Source of the DNA: Aporrectodea caliginosa
Lineage: Eukaryota; Annelida; Clitellata; Crassiclitellata; Lumbricidae
Assembly: GCA_020284085.1 (NCBI GenBank)
Contig: JACEVL010000045.1
Span: forward strand, 4,190,429 to 4,254,428
DNA length: 64,000 nucleotides
Direction of reading: 5' to 3'
Shown here: positions 44,801 through 57,500 of the stretch, one piece after another
How positions within the stretch are numbered: position 1 is the stretch's first letter
How the letters are laid out: every line of letters starts with the position of its first letter
Made by a program: the position numbers and the translations under genes
The notes under the pieces: model-generated
The model's input: the letters and a program-made list of their open reading frames with translations, nothing else
Told to the model about the DNA's origin: nothing
Databases searched by the model: none

Positions 44801-47800
44801 GAGGTCTGTCAGTGCCTTAAGAAAGGCGACATCATCCAGCGCCTCCTCACAGGCGAGATCTTCCAGCGCCTCTTCACAGGCGAAATCTGTCAGCGCCTCT
44901 TCACAGGCGAGATCTTCCAGCGCCTCTTCACAGGCGAGATCACTCAACGCATCTTCACAGGCGAGATCTCTCAGCGCCTCTTCACAGGCGAGATCTCTCA
45001 GCGCCTCTTCACAGGCGAGATCTTTCAGCGCCTCTTCACAGGCGAGATCTTTCAGCGCCTCTTCACAGGCGAGATCTTTCAGCGCCTCTTCACAGGCGAG
45101 ATCTGTCAGCGCCTCTTCACAGGCGAGATCATCCAGCGCCTCCTTCACAGGCGAGATCTTCCAGCGCCTCTTCACAGGCGAAATCTTTCAGCGCCTCTTC
45201 ACAGGCGAGATCTTTCAGCGCCTCTTCACAGGCGAGATCTTTCAGCGCCTCTTCACAGGCGAGATCTCTTAGCGCCTCTTCACAGGCGAGGTCTGTCAGT
45301 GCCTTAAGAAAGGCGACATCATCCAGCGCCTCTTCACAAGCGAGATCTTTCCAGCGCCTCTTCACAGGCGAAATCTGTCAGCGCCTCTTCACAGACGAGA
45401 TCTTTCAGCGCCTCTTCACAGGCGAGATCTTTCAGCGCCTCTTCACAGGCGAGATCTTTCAGCGCCTCTTCACAGGCGAGATCTTTCAGCGCCTCTTCAC
45501 AGGCGAGATCTTCAGCGCCTCTTCACAGGCGAAATCTTTCAGCGCCTCTTCACAGGCGAGATCTTTCAGCGCCTCTTCACAGGCGAGATCTTTCAGCGCC
45601 TCTTCACAGGCGAGATCTTTCAGCGCCTCTTCACAGGCGAGATCTTCCAGCGCCACTTCACAGGCGAAATCTTTCAGCGCCTCTTCACAGACGAGGTCTG
45701 TCAGTGCCTTAAGAAAGGCGACATTATCCAGCGCCTCTTCACAGGCGAGAGATCTTCCAGCGCCTCTTCACAGGCGAAATCTTTCAGCGCCTCTTCACAG
45801 ACGAGATCTTTCAGCGCCTCTTCACAGGCGAGATCTTTCAGCGCCTCTTCACAGGCGAGATCTCTCAGCGCCTCTTCACAGGCGAGGTCTGTCAGTGCCT
45901 TCAGAAAGGCGACATCATCCAGCGCCTCTTCACAGGCGAGATCTTTCAGCGCCTCTTCACAGGCGAGATCTTTCAGCGCCTCTTCACAGGCGAGATCTTT
46001 CAGCGCCTCTTCACAGGCGAGATCTTTCAGCGCCTCTTCACAGGCGAGATCACTCAGCGCCTCTTCACAGGCAAGATCTTTCAGCGCCTCTTCACAGGCG
46101 AAGATCTTTCAGCGCCTCTTCACAGGCGAGATCTTTCAGCGCCTCTTCACAAGCGAGATCTTCCAGCGCCTCTTCACAGGCGAAATCTTTCAGCGCCTCT
46201 TCACAGACGAGGTCTGTCAGTGCCTTAAGAAAGGCGACATTATCCAGCGCCTCCTCACAGGCGAGATCTTCCAGCGCCTCTTCACAGGCGAAATCTTTCA
46301 GCGCCTCTTCACAGACGAGATCTTTCAGCGCCTCTTCACAGACGAGATCTTTCAGCGCCTCTTCACAGGCGAGATCTTTCAGCGCCTCTTCACAGGCGAG
46401 GTCTGTCAGTGCCTTAAGAAAGGCGACATCATCCAGCGCCTCTTCACAGACGAGATCTTTCAGCGCCTCTTCACAGGCGAGATCTTTCAGCGCCTCTTCA
46501 CAGGCGAGATCTTTCAGCGCCTCTTCACAGGCGAGATCTTTCAGCGCCTCTTCACAGGCGAGAGCTTTCAGCGCATCTTCACAGGCGAGATCTCTCAGCG
46601 CCTCTTCACAGGCGAGGTCTGTCAGCGCCTCTTAAGAAAGGCGACATCATCCAGCGCCTCTTCACAGGCGAGATCTTCCAGCGCCTCTTCACAGGCGAAA
46701 TCTTTCAGCGCCTCTTCACAGGCGAGATCTCTTCACAGCCGAGATCTTTCAGCGCCTCTTCACAGGCGAGATCTTTCAGCGCCTCTTCACAGGCGAGATC
46801 TTTCAGCGCCTCTTCACAGGCGAGGTCTTTCAGCGCCTCTTCACAGGCGAAATCTTTCAGCGCCTCTTCACAGGCGAGATCTTTCAGCGCCTCTTCACAG
46901 GCGAGATCTTTCAGCGCCTCTTCACAGGCGAGGTCTGTCAGTGCCCTTAAGAAAGGCGACATCATCCAGCGCCTCTTCACAGGCGAGATCTTCCAGCGCC
47001 TCTTCACAGGCGAAATCTGTCAGCGCCTCTTCACAGACGAGATCGTTCAGCGCCTCTTCACAGGCGAGATCTTTCAGCGCCTCTTCACAGGCGAGATCTT
47101 TCAGCGCCTCTTCACAGGCGAGATCTTTCAGCGCCTCTTCACAGGCGAGATCTTTCAGCGCCTCTTCACAGGCGAGATCTTCCAGCGCCTCTTCACAGGC
47201 GAAATCTTTCAGCGCCTCTTCACAGACGAGATCTGTCAGCGTGCCTTCAAACGCGACATTATCCAGCGCCTCTTCACAGGCGAGATCTTCCAGCGCCTCT
47301 TCACAGGCGAAATCTTTCAGCGCCTCTTCACAGACGAGATCTTTCTGCGCCTCTTCACAGACGAGATCTTTCAGCGCCTCTTCACAGGCGAGATCTCTTA
47401 GCGCCTCTTCACAGGCGAGGTCTGTCAGTGCCTTAAGAAAGGCGACATCATCCAGCGCCTCTTCACAGACGAGATCTTTCAGCGCCTCTTCACAGGCGAG
47501 ATCTTTCAGCGCCTCTTCACAGGCGAGATCTCTTACCGCCTCTTCACAGGCGAGATCTTTCAGCGCCTCTTCACAGGCGAGATCACTAGCGCATCTTCAC
47601 AGGCGAGATCTCTTAGCGCCTCTTCACAGGCGAGGTCTGTCAGTGCCTTAAGAAAGGCGACATCATCCAGCGCCTCTTCACAGGCGAGATCTTCCAGCGC
47701 CTCTTCACAGGCGAAATCTTTCAGCGCCTCTTCACAGGCGAGATCTTCCAGCGCCGAGATCTTTCAGCGCCTCTTCACAGGCGAGATCTTTCAGCGCCTC

Positions 47801-49430
47801 TTCACAGGCGAGATCTCTCAGCGCCTCTTCACAGGCGAGATCTTTCAGCACCTCTTCACAGGCGAAATCTTTCAGCGCCTCTTCACAGGCGAGAGCCACT
47901 AGCGCATCTTCACAGGCGAGATCTCTTAGCGCCTCTTCACAGGCGAGGTCTGTCAGTGCCTTAAGAAAGGCGACATCATCCAGCGCCTCCTCACAGGCGA
48001 GATCTTCCAGCGCCTCTTCACAGGCGAAATCTTTCAGCGCCTCTTCACAGGCGAGATCTTCCAGCGCCGAGATCTTTCAGCGCCTCTTCACAGGCGAGAT
48101 CTTTCAGCGCCTCTTCACAGGCGAGATCTCTTCAGCGCCTCTTCACAGGCGAGGTCTTTCAGCACCTCTTCACAGGCGAAATCTTTCAGCGCCTCTTCAC
48201 AGGCGAGAGCCACTAGCGCATCTTCACAGGCGAGATCTCTTAGCGCCTCTTCACAGGCGAGGTCTGTCAGTGCCTTAAGAAAGGCGACATCATCCAGCGC
48301 CTCCTCACAGGCGAGATCTTCCAGCGCCTCTTCACAGGCGAAATCTGTCAGCGCCTCTTCACAGACGAGATCTTTCAGCGCCTCTTCACAGGCGAGATCT
48401 TTCAGCGCCTCTTCACAGGCGAGATCTTTCAGCGCCTCTTCACAGGCGAGATCTTTCAGCGCCTCTTCACAGGCGAGATCTTTCAGCGCCTCTTCACAAG
48501 CGAGATCTTTCAGCGCCTCTTCACAGGCGAGATCTTTCAGCGCCTCTTCACAGGCGAGATCTTTCAGCGCCTCTTCACAGGCGAGATCTTTCAGCGCCTC
48601 TTCACAGGCGAGATCTTTCAGCGCCTCTTCACAGGCGAGGATCTGTCAGTGCCTTAAGAAAGGCGACATCATTCAGCGCCTCTTCACAGACGAAATCTTT
48701 CAGCGCCTCTTCACAGGCGAGATCTTCCTCTTCACGCCGAGATCTTTCAGCGCCTCTTCACAGACGAGATCTTCCAGCGCCTCTTCACAGGCGAGATCTT
48801 TCAGCGCCTCTTCACAGGCGAGGTCTGTCAGTGCCTTAAGAAAGGCGACATCATCCAGCGCCTCTTCACAGACGAAATCTTTCAGCGCCTCTTCACAGGC
48901 GAGATCTTCCAGCGCCGAGATCTTTCAGCGCCTCTTCACAGACGAGATCTTCCAGCGCCTCTTCACAGGCGAGATCTTTCAGCGCCTCTTCATAGGCGAG
49001 GTCTGTCAGTGCCTTAAGAAAGGCGACATCATCCAGCGCCTCTTCACAGACGAGATCTTTCAGCGCCTCTTCACAGGCGAGATCTTCCAGCCTCTTCACA
49101 GGCGAGATCTTCCAGCGCCTCTTCACAGGCGAGATCTTTCAGCGCCTCTTCATAGGCGAGATCTGTCAGTGCCTTAAGAAAGGCGACATCATCCAGCGCC
49201 TCTTCACAGACGAAATCTTTCAGCGCCTCTTCACAGGCGAGATCTTCCAGCGCCGAGATCTTTCAGCGCCTCTTCACAGACGAGATCTTCCAGCGCCTCT
49301 TCGCAGGCGAGATCTTTCAGCGCCTCTTCACAGGCGAGGTCTGTCAGTGCCTTAAGAAAGGCGACATCATCCAGCGCCTCTTCACATGACGAGATCTTTC
49401 AGGGCCTCTTCACAGGCGATCTTCAGACTC
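41803..49430 (+). repeat. 7.6-kb array of a 27-bp unit (about 280 copies)
   Basis: The consensus unit is CAGCGCCTCTTCACAGGCGA followed by GATCTTT. The sense and antisense frames stay open for up to about 245 codons because 27 is a multiple of three (minus LACEEALKD, plus SFSASSQAR or DLSAPLHRR), but indels and stops break all of them and no start, splice or flanking exon supports translation. Each unit contains the inverted pair CGCCT/AGGCG around CTTCAC and a BglII-type palindrome AGATCT. A second unit type, GTCTGTCAGTGCCTTAAGAA then AGGCGACATCATC, recurs about 25 times and keeps its own GCCTT/AAGGC pair. Near the right end these markers are spaced about 313 bp (47641, 47954, 48268) and then 160-182 bp (48829, 49007, 49167, 49345), so higher-order units exist. 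Confidence 0.97.
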
Positions 49431-49574
49431 TACCACAAGAAATCTTCGGTGGACGATGACGATGACGTCATCAACAATGAGGCGGGCGGAAATACCGTCA
49501 ATACGATATTATCGCATCGCTCGAAAGAGTTCTCAATCTCTTTTAATAAAACGCTCTGCTTTAGACGTGATAAT

Positions 49575-49625
<51 letters not shown>

Positions 49626-49674
49626 TATTATTATTATTATTATTATTAGTAGTAGTAGTAGTAGTAGTAGTAGT

Positions 49675-49714
<40 letters not shown>

Positions 49715-50113
49715 TTAGTATTATTAGTATTAGTATTAGTATTAATATTAGTATTAGTATTAATAATGGCAATAAGTAAGTAAGTAAGTAAGTAAGCATT
49801 TTCTTTTTTAAACCGGTTGCAGGAGAGCTGGCCACGTAGGTGGACCAGCTCATTTTGAATCAACGTAGGGCCTACTTATTTAGGGCCTACTGGGCTTTGC
49901 GTGGACCAGATGACATTAGCTTACGATGATTTAGCCTAAACTAGTGTCGGTCTCTGATCGAAATTTCAGAAGTGTCACGAAATTTGCAGAGTCTGTCACT
50001 AAGTCCGCGAATGGAAATGTTTTGCTGACCGTACAATAGGCTAACAAAGTATGCACAATAGAAATTCAACGAATAATAGTAGGCCTAATCTAGAATCTCA
50101 AAATTGTATTGTA
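49431..50113. other. Non-coding DNA with compound microsatellite
   Basis: (AAT)n, (ATT)n, (AGT)n, (AGC)n and (ATT/AGT)n blocks run from about 49574 to 49765, then (AAGT)n to 49797. No gene is seen. Confidence 0.5.
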
Positions 50114-50360
50114 TTGTATTTGGCTATTTATAAAGCGCTTCTCACATCAAAAGCCTTTCAGAAGCGCTCCCAGCGCGAGCAACCCGAGGGAAAAGGCAGG
50201 ATTTTAGTGTAGAAAAAGACGAGGAGAGCCTACCAGAAGGGTTGGCAGAGCGAACCGGTGGAGAAGTTCATTCCACAGAGAAGGACCTATGCAGGCGAAG
50301 GATCTGGATTGAGCCATCGCAGTCCTGACACGAGGAACAAAAAGGTCAAGCCGATCAGAG
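50114..50360 (-). mobile_element. LINE C-terminus and 3' tail
   Basis: The minus strand reads RSFACIGPSLWNELLHRF, a decayed LINE C-terminal W(N)-LP block, then the tail GGAGCGCTTCTGAAAGG ... AGAAGCGCTTTATAAATAG and (ATACA)n at about 50114-50126. Confidence 0.65.
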
Positions 50361-50966
50361 GATCGAAATGTAATTAAATGGTCAAAAAATGTTGAGAGCG
50401 GTTAAAATCTTTACGCAGTTGCGTAATTGCGTAATGCTAGTTACGCGCATGGACGCGCACGTATAATTATTGCATGTAACTGTCTGAATGAGATGATTGA
50501 GATCAGGCGAACATGCATGAGAGAGACTTCGGATACTACATAATTATTATACGAGTCAGCATCTGCGGTGACAATGACAATTGGTTTTGGATTATCCAAG
50601 AGATTTAAGTCAGTACCGAAGATTCACGTTCCAATGATGCGCTTAGCACTCGGCTTTGTGTAACTTTGTCTTTTAGGCTGAGGGACAGGGAATGGAGCAG
50701 AGTCGTAAGTCCTTGCATGTACGTGTGTTTAATATTGCTGTCACTTGCCTCAGGTTGCCTGGGCACCAAAAACCTAAGTGTAATTTTATCCACCTTAGGT
50801 CTATATTGGCTGAGGTGGCTCACCGAAATTTCAAACACTTCCCGGGGCACTGCGATGAACTGATGATGCAATACAAAATTTTCCCAATCCCACAAAAACA
50901 ATTGCAACCAAGCATTCTAAATCCAGAAAACTAGTATGGACTAGTAAAATTTCCTCAATATTACGC

Positions 50967-51023
<57 letters not shown>

Positions 51024-51259
51024 CCTAATGTAGCCTAATATTCGGAAAATATCTCGAAAACTTGCGCAAATAATTTTGTCCTTAGTTCGAAAATAGAATC
51101 GGGGTTCCAGTGGAAAGTCAATTTCAAGATCTTCGTGCTCTACACATTGCTTAGTGGTTTCTCCTAAAAACAGGCGGAACCTAGATATTGTGCAGCAGAT
51201 CTGGGTGTTGAACTGTCGAGCGGGTTCTAGATAGGCCTATGCGATGCATGGCTGCTAGG
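50361..51259. other. Non-coding DNA with an (AT)n tract
   Basis: An (AT)n run lies at 50971-51021. Open frames at 50600-50930 overlap on both strands and have no recognisable domain. Confidence 0.4.
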
Positions 51260-51561
51260 CAGGGCCGCATTAAGGCTAGTGCGGGCCAGCTAGGGTGCTG
51301 TGATTCCTGCCTTCCAAAAGCCTTCTGTGACGACCACTGGTCCACCACGCACATATTTATAACATGCTCACTAGTGAGTATTTATTGCCTAAAGATGCTT
51401 TTCTTGTGGTGTATTTGTTTCTAAAAAAGTGTCAGACTACCTAGTACAGGCAATAAGAAGCACATTAACCCAAGAATTCCTTCACTTCCGAAAATGCGGG
51501 CCCTCAAAATTTCGGGCCCGGGTGCTGCAGCACCCTTAGCACCCCCCTTAATGCGGCCCCG
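51260..51561. mobile_element. Possible non-autonomous hAT element
   Basis: CAGGGCCGCATTAAGG at the left and its near-complement CCTTAATGCGGCCCCG at the right form terminal inverted repeats. No matching 8-bp flank was found, so the boundaries are tentative. Confidence 0.5.
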
Positions 51562-52325
51562 ATGGGAAGCATTTGCTTTCGCACTGTAGGCCTACGTGCT
51601 GTCTGGACCAATTATGCAGCATTGTTTGCTCAATTTTCACAAGTATCTCATGATGATGGTCTGGATGGTACGGAGAAAGCACAGTTTAATGGTTTGGCTG
51701 TCAATATAAGCTTTTCTGCCAAATTTAGCATTGATGTAAGTATGAACCGTATGATGCTGTAGAAGAACTAATGGAACTATCAGAGTCATTGCAGGCAGAA
51801 TCCATGCACCTGCATACTATGGCTCACCGACTTATTACCAGACAGGTTTAGGTTTTTGAGGTACGTAAGTTTGAGGTAGGAGAGCGGTATTTAGGCTACT
51901 TGCTTATAAGGCTGTGACTGTTGGCTAGTAACGGTTTCCCCATTGTGCAGAGCTCTGTAAAAGCAGACAAGGGAATAGACAAAAGCCAATTCTATCAAGC
52001 TCTGGTTGATTTCTGCACGACTTATGCCAGTCTGAGAGACCAACAATTAAATGTGTTAGCATTTTGTTGCCAACTTCTTGGCCTTCAACTATCTCATCAG
52101 AATATGGGGGAAATGAACTGAGGCTGGCATACAGTAAGTTTTGGATTCCATACACTAATGACTTAAAACAGGAATACAGAGACTTCAAAGGTGTGAAGGG
52201 AGCTGCGGCTTCAGAGAAATTTAAATGACTTAGGCTAAGTTATCAGTTCAATCCACAATCCTGTTAGCATTGCTGAATGTGAACGTGGATTTAGCCAAAT
52301 GAACTTAATTTGCTATGGACTTTTT
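51562..52325 (+). pseudogene. Degenerate KIAA1586-like (hAT-derived) gene
   Basis: The plus strand reads FRTVGLRAVWTNYAALFAQF then DGTEKAQFNGLAVNISFSAK in one frame, YDAVEELMELSESLQAES then HLHTMAHRLITRQV in the next, QSSVKADKGIDKSQFYQALV at 51948-52010, and finally VSIAECERGFSQMNLI near 52262-52310. This is the block order of KIAA1586/ZNF862-type domesticated or cellular hAT transposase proteins, ending in the hAT C-terminal motif (ECERGFSQMN). It has at least two frameshifts and several stops and lacks the N-terminal zinc finger. Confidence 0.7.
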
Positions 52326-52749
52326 TATTGTGACGACATCTCTTTGTTCTACAAACAGTTATTACGTCACTATTTTATATATGTACAAAATTGGACAAGA
52401 TGAGGATTTTTGTTCTATGTAGCCTACTTCGTATTGTGACGACATCGCTTTGTTCTACAAACAGTTATTACGTCACTATTTTATATATGTACAAAATTGG
52501 ACAAGATGAGGATTTTTGTTCTATGTAGCCTACTTCGTATTGTGACGACATCGCTTTGTTCTACAAACAGTTATTACGTCACTATTTTATATATGTACAA
52601 AATTGGACAAGATGAGGATTTTTGTTCTATGTAGCCTACTTCGTATTGTGACGACATCGCTTTGTTCTACAAACAGTTATTACGTCACTATTTTATATAT
52701 GTACAAAATTGGACAAGATGAGGATTTTTGTTCTATGTAGCCTACTTCG
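52326..52749 (+). repeat. 106-bp tandem repeat, four units
   Basis: Units begin TATTGTGACGACATC at 52326, 52432, 52538 and 52644 and are nearly identical; a diverged fifth start lies at 52750. Each has GTGACG and CGTCAC 30 bases apart. The same unit appears three times at 62783-63100. Confidence 0.95.
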
Positions 52750-53371
52750 TATTGTGACGACTTCTCTTGGTTATACAGTTTTGCTGCGTCACGTATAATA
52801 GGCTATAGTCTACTTTGCTTATGGACAAGTTGCTGCTACGATAATAGCTTAATTGTACTATTGACTTATGACGACATCTTCTACACCATTGTAAAGGCAT
52901 TAGCTATGTTTAGGTGCCGGTACGCAGGGGCTTCTATCCCTATACAGGGCGGGTGCAAGTTGAGCCCAGTGAAAAACGGGGAAGGGGGACTGTTACTTTT
53001 CAATTTTTATTACACTTTCTACTTTCTACATTTTCCAAACAGACGAGTCTGTTTTAGCTTGAACCGTATGATGCTTATCGTATAGTGAGCGACTCTCCTC
53101 TCCATGCCATAATGCATTAATGCTCGACTTAAGTTGAGTAGATTGATGAATTTGTTGCATTTCGGCGATTGCGAATGCGAGATTTTAATCTACTTAACTC
53201 ACACCCGTTGACTCGCATGCTTATACATTGAACAACTTTACCATTGCATTGGTATCCCTTGTACATGGTCGATTTACAATGGCAGCTGGATTGATGAAAG
53301 TGTTTGCCTAAATGGAAGCTGGAGTGATGAAAGAAATCTTCGCATAAATAGAACTTGTATTGATGATATTT
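52750..53371 (+). repeat. Direct duplication, left copy
   Basis: Together with the 106-bp array this matches 62783-63737 in the same order and orientation, with few differences (a G-rich insertion near 63331-63351 in the right copy). A third copy of the first words begins at about 63957. No gene is recognised in it. Confidence 0.9.
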
Positions 53372-53384
53372 TGATATAAATGCC

Positions 53385-53974
53385 CTCCTTAGCAACCATT
53401 CTCCTTAGCAACTGCCCTCCTTAGCAACCATTTTTCTTAGCAATGAGCATTTAGGCCAGCCACTCTTTACCAACCTCTTTAGCTTCTTTAGCGATGACCC
53501 TCCTTAGCAACCGCCCTCCTTAGCAACCATTCTCCTTAGCAACCGCTCTCCTTCACAGCCATTCTCCTTAGCAACCAGTCTCAAATTCAGCCACAGCCTC
53601 TTTAGGAACGTCGTAAGCTTTCTTAGCAACTGCCTCCTTTGAAACTGCCCTTCTTAGCAACCATTCTCCTTAGCAACCGCTCTACTTCACAACCATACTC
53701 CTTAGCAACCAGCCTCAAATTCAGCCGCAGCCTCTTTAGGAACATCGTTAGCTTCCTTATCAACTGCCTCCTTTGAAACTGTCCTCTTAGCAACCATTCT
53801 CATTAGCAACCAGCCTGAAATTCAGCTGCAGCCCCTTTAGGAACATCATAAGCTTCCTAAGCAACTGCCTTCTTTGAAACTGCCTTCCTTAGCAACCATT
53901 CTCCTTAGCAACCGCCCTACTTAGCAAACATTTTCCTTAGCAACCGGCTTCGAGGTCAGTCGCTCTTTAGCAAC
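53385..53974 (+). repeat. TTAGCAACC array, left arm
   Basis: Degenerate 16-17-bp units of the form CCTTAGCAACCATTCT, with a higher-order block of about 131 bp (containing TTCAGCC(A/G)CAGCCTCTTTAG) present about three times. Each unit carries the half-site GTTGCTA on the other strand. The retrotransposon at 53975-60805 inserted into this array. Confidence 0.85.
53970..53974. other. Target-site duplication GCAAC (left)
   Basis: GCAAC stands immediately before the left LTR and again at 60806-60810 after the right LTR. Five bases is the usual Ty3/gypsy duplication length. Confidence 0.85.
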
Positions 53975-54455
53975 TGTCACCAACTCTTTTCTTTCTTAGT
54001 TGTGACCTACCTCAAGAACTTTCCTTATCTCTACATATAAATTGCTCAACGTCTTCTAACTGTTTAAGAATTAAATTGACACAGTTCTTTGAATGTTTCT
54101 CCTTTCTTCAAACACAGTTATTTCAAACGTACACTTAATATCAAAGTTCTTATCAATTACCACTCAACGGTAACTTCTAACATACAGCTCTCTACTGCAT
54201 TAAACCAACTACTACACTGTATTGTTCAAATTCACTGTCATCAGCAGTTTCTAAGTTTGGCGCGCTAACTGCACGTGTAGAGAATCTATCGTCAGCCAAA
54301 GTTTAGGCTACTTTAGGCCAAGCGCCCACGAGCCGACAGCGCAACTAAGGCCTAAGACTAAAACGCTTAACAATCGATACACATTATATATATATATATA
54401 TATATCAACCTAAGGAACACCTGTGCTCATTATATATGCAAAACATTAGTTCACA
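53975..54455 (-). mobile_element. 3' LTR of the Gmr1-like element (481 bp)
   Basis: On the minus strand it runs TGTGAACTAATG...GTTGGTGACA, with TG/CA ends. Reading it base by base against 60325-60805, I find no difference. An (AT)n stretch at 54384-54405 could supply promoter function. Confidence 0.93.
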
Positions 54456-54475
54456 TTACCTCCTTCCCTTTCTTT
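54456..54475 (-). promoter_or_regulatory. Polypurine tract of the Gmr1-like element
   Basis: The minus strand reads AAAGAAAGGGAAGGAGGTAA directly before the 3' LTR, the position and composition expected for the plus-strand DNA primer. Confidence 0.85.
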
Positions 54476-54570
54476 GGATTGAGCAAATTAAACTTAAAAA
54501 TTTGCGAAATCATCAGGTACTAAATTATGCAATAAACTTAATACTATATAATACAGTAAAATAAACAATC

Positions 54571-57500
54571 TTATAATCTAGATAAACAATCTGCTACAAC
54601 ATTTAATCGTCCTTTCTTATAATTAACTTCTACATCAAAAGTTTGCAGTGCTAAAGCCCAACGCACCAGTTTAGCAGACTTAGACATAGATTCAGTCAGA
54701 TAAGTTAAAGGATTGTGATCGGTAAAGATGTGAACTTTAGATCCAATTATTATCTCTTTCAACTTATTTAGAGCCCAAACAATAGCATAGGCTTCTTTCT
54801 CTACAGTTGCCCATCTCTTCTGGGTGTCAGTCAATTTCTGACTTATAAATGATACAGGGCGTTCTATTCCCTTATCATCCATCTGTGTTAAAACAGCTCC
54901 TACTGCAAAATCACTACTATCACAGTACAAATTAAAAGGTTTTCCAACATCAAAAACATATAAAACAACTTTAGAGCGTACAGCATCTTTAAGTAAATTA
55001 AATGCCTGTTGATGTCTATCAGTCCAATCAATCTTATCTGGAACATGTTTGCTTGTCAAATCAGATAGAGGCTTCGCAATCTGTGCAAAATCTTTGATAA
55101 ACTGTCTATAGTAACCAAAAAATCCCAGCAATTGCTTAATTTGTTTCTTCGTTTCTGGGGTTTTCAAATTAATTAAACTTTCAATTCTATCTGGATTCAT
55201 TTGAATCGTTCCAGAACCAACCACATGACCGATGAACTTTACCTCACTCTTACCAAAGATACATTTCTTTAAGTTCAGAGTAATGTTATGCAGTCTCATT
55301 TGCATTAAATATGCATCTAAATGCTGTAAATGAATCTTCCAGTCATCTGAATGCACAGCAATGTCATCTACATAGGGCTCAGCAAATTCATTTATAGGCT
55401 GTAAAACCATGTTAATTGCTTTAACAAATGTTCTTCCTGAGTTGATCATTCCGAAAGGAACACGAGTAAACTCGTACAGTCCATTGTGAGTAACAAAAGC
55501 AGTTTTCCATTGATCAGTTTGCTTAACAGGACAAGTCCAGTAAGCACTTCGACAATCAAAAATCGAGATCACATTTGATTTTCCAACTTTGTGCAAAACA
55601 TCTTTTACAATCGGCATTGGATATTTACAATCCACAGTGAACGAGTTAATGTATCTGTAGTCGCAGGCAAGTCTCAGAGAACCGTCTTTCTTTTTAACAA
55701 TTACCAGCGGACTTGCCATTCTGCTCGAAGATGGTTTTATAATGTTGGCTTGAAGCATTTCTTTAATTTGTCGTTCAACTTCTGCTCGATAGATGAGTGG
55801 AATTCGGTAAGCCATAAATTCTTTTTCACGAAATTCCGGTTTCAGTTCAATTTCATGCTCAACCAATGTACATAGTCCAGGCTTTTCAGAAAATCGATCA
55901 GAATATCTGTTCAGTACTTCCAGCAATTGTTTTTGTTGAGATAATGTTAAATGACTAATCTGTTCAGGATCAAGATTCAGTGAATTCTTTTCATCTTGCA
56001 AGTCATTCTTCGTCAACAACTCAACCACTGAACCAAAGTCTTCATCTTCTTCAACGATTAGTCCACAACTCATTGCTCTTGTAATGTACTTTCTGATTTT
56101 ATTTGCGTGAATTATCTTTCGACAATCGTCACCCATGTCAATCAAATAAGAGTACTTTGACCTTCGTTGTATGACAGTACATGGACCATGCCATCGTGAA
56201 ATCAGTTTATTTGTTGACGTCGGATACAACACAATAACTTTTTCACCCGGTTCAAATTCTTTATGTTTCGCTCTTTTGTTGTATTGATTCGTATACTGTA
56301 ATTGCTTCTCTCGTGTATATGATTCTGCAAACAGTAATGCTTTTTCCATATTTGCTTTCATGTCTTTCAAGTACTTTTCTGGTTGGATTCCAATATGAGG
56401 TGGTAAATTAATTTCTCTTGTCCAACTTTCTTTTAGAATTGCCAGTGGTCCACGCGGAATCTTTCCATACACCAACATATAAGGAGCAATTCCAGTAGTT
56501 GCATTCGGTACTTCTCGTAATGCCCACACTGTAAACGGAATTACTTTATGCCATTGCCTTGGATTGTCAACAATTACATGATGGATCATTTTCTTGAATG
56601 TTTGATTCCATCTTTCTACTAATCCAGCTGCCTCTGGATGACCTGGCGTATCAAATCTTGGACTACACCCCATTAAATTCAGAAATTCTCTTGTCAGACT
56701 CGCAGTAAAATTTGTTCCTTGGTCACTTGTGATCACAGAAGGTACACCAACGTTCATGAACAACTCCATCAAAGCATCACATACAGCCTTCGCAGTTAAT
56801 GATTTCAACAGAAACACTGTAGGCCATCTTGTGCAAGAATCGACAATACATAAACAGTACTTGTGACCTGCAGCAGATGCTGGCTCGATTGGTCCTACAC
56901 AATCCACCGTAATTCTTCTAAACGCCACATCTTCTCTTGGAATTGGAGTGATAGGAACCCTGTCCATCACCAAACTTCTTGCCTTTAACTGACATTTCTC
57001 ACATGATTTGCAAAATTTCACTATATCTCTTCTCATCTTTGGCCACGTAAAAGACAACTTTATTCGTTCTCTAGTTTTCTCTTCTCCAAGATGTCCTCCA
57101 AATACTGATTCGTGAGCCAACTCCATCACTTTCATTCGTCGCTCTTTTGGTAACACCAATTGATATATCGTTTGCTCTAATATTCGATATCTCTTGTACA
57201 GTAAGCCATTTACCACGCAGAATTCAGATTCTTTATCTGGCGCTAAATTCCACCATGCTTTCAATGATTCATCTTGTCTCTGCTGTTCTTCGAATTTCTT
57301 TGCGTCTGCAATCTGCATCTGTTGTTCTTCATCTTTCTCATTTTCTTGAAACAAATCTGCTATCTCCACATCACATTCATTATCCTCTTTCGTTTCATTT
57401 AGATTACCATTCTTGCATGCAGCCATCTCTTGTTCACTCATTTCTGCTGTTATACCGTCTTGTATTAAACTTTGTTGATCATCACTTTCGTTTTCCTCTT

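Noticed and set aside
44438..45175. 245-residue LACEEALKD protein
   Set aside because: An open frame is expected from a 27-bp repeat; frames are open on both strands, and neighbouring units carry indels and stops.
41753..49430. 27-bp array as the interior of a hAT element starting CAGTGGCGTAACC
   Set aside because: No matching inverted end or duplication was found beyond 49430.
54456..54570. env gene in the Gmr1-like element
   Set aside because: Only about 115 bases lie between the Gag-Pol stop and the 3' LTR.
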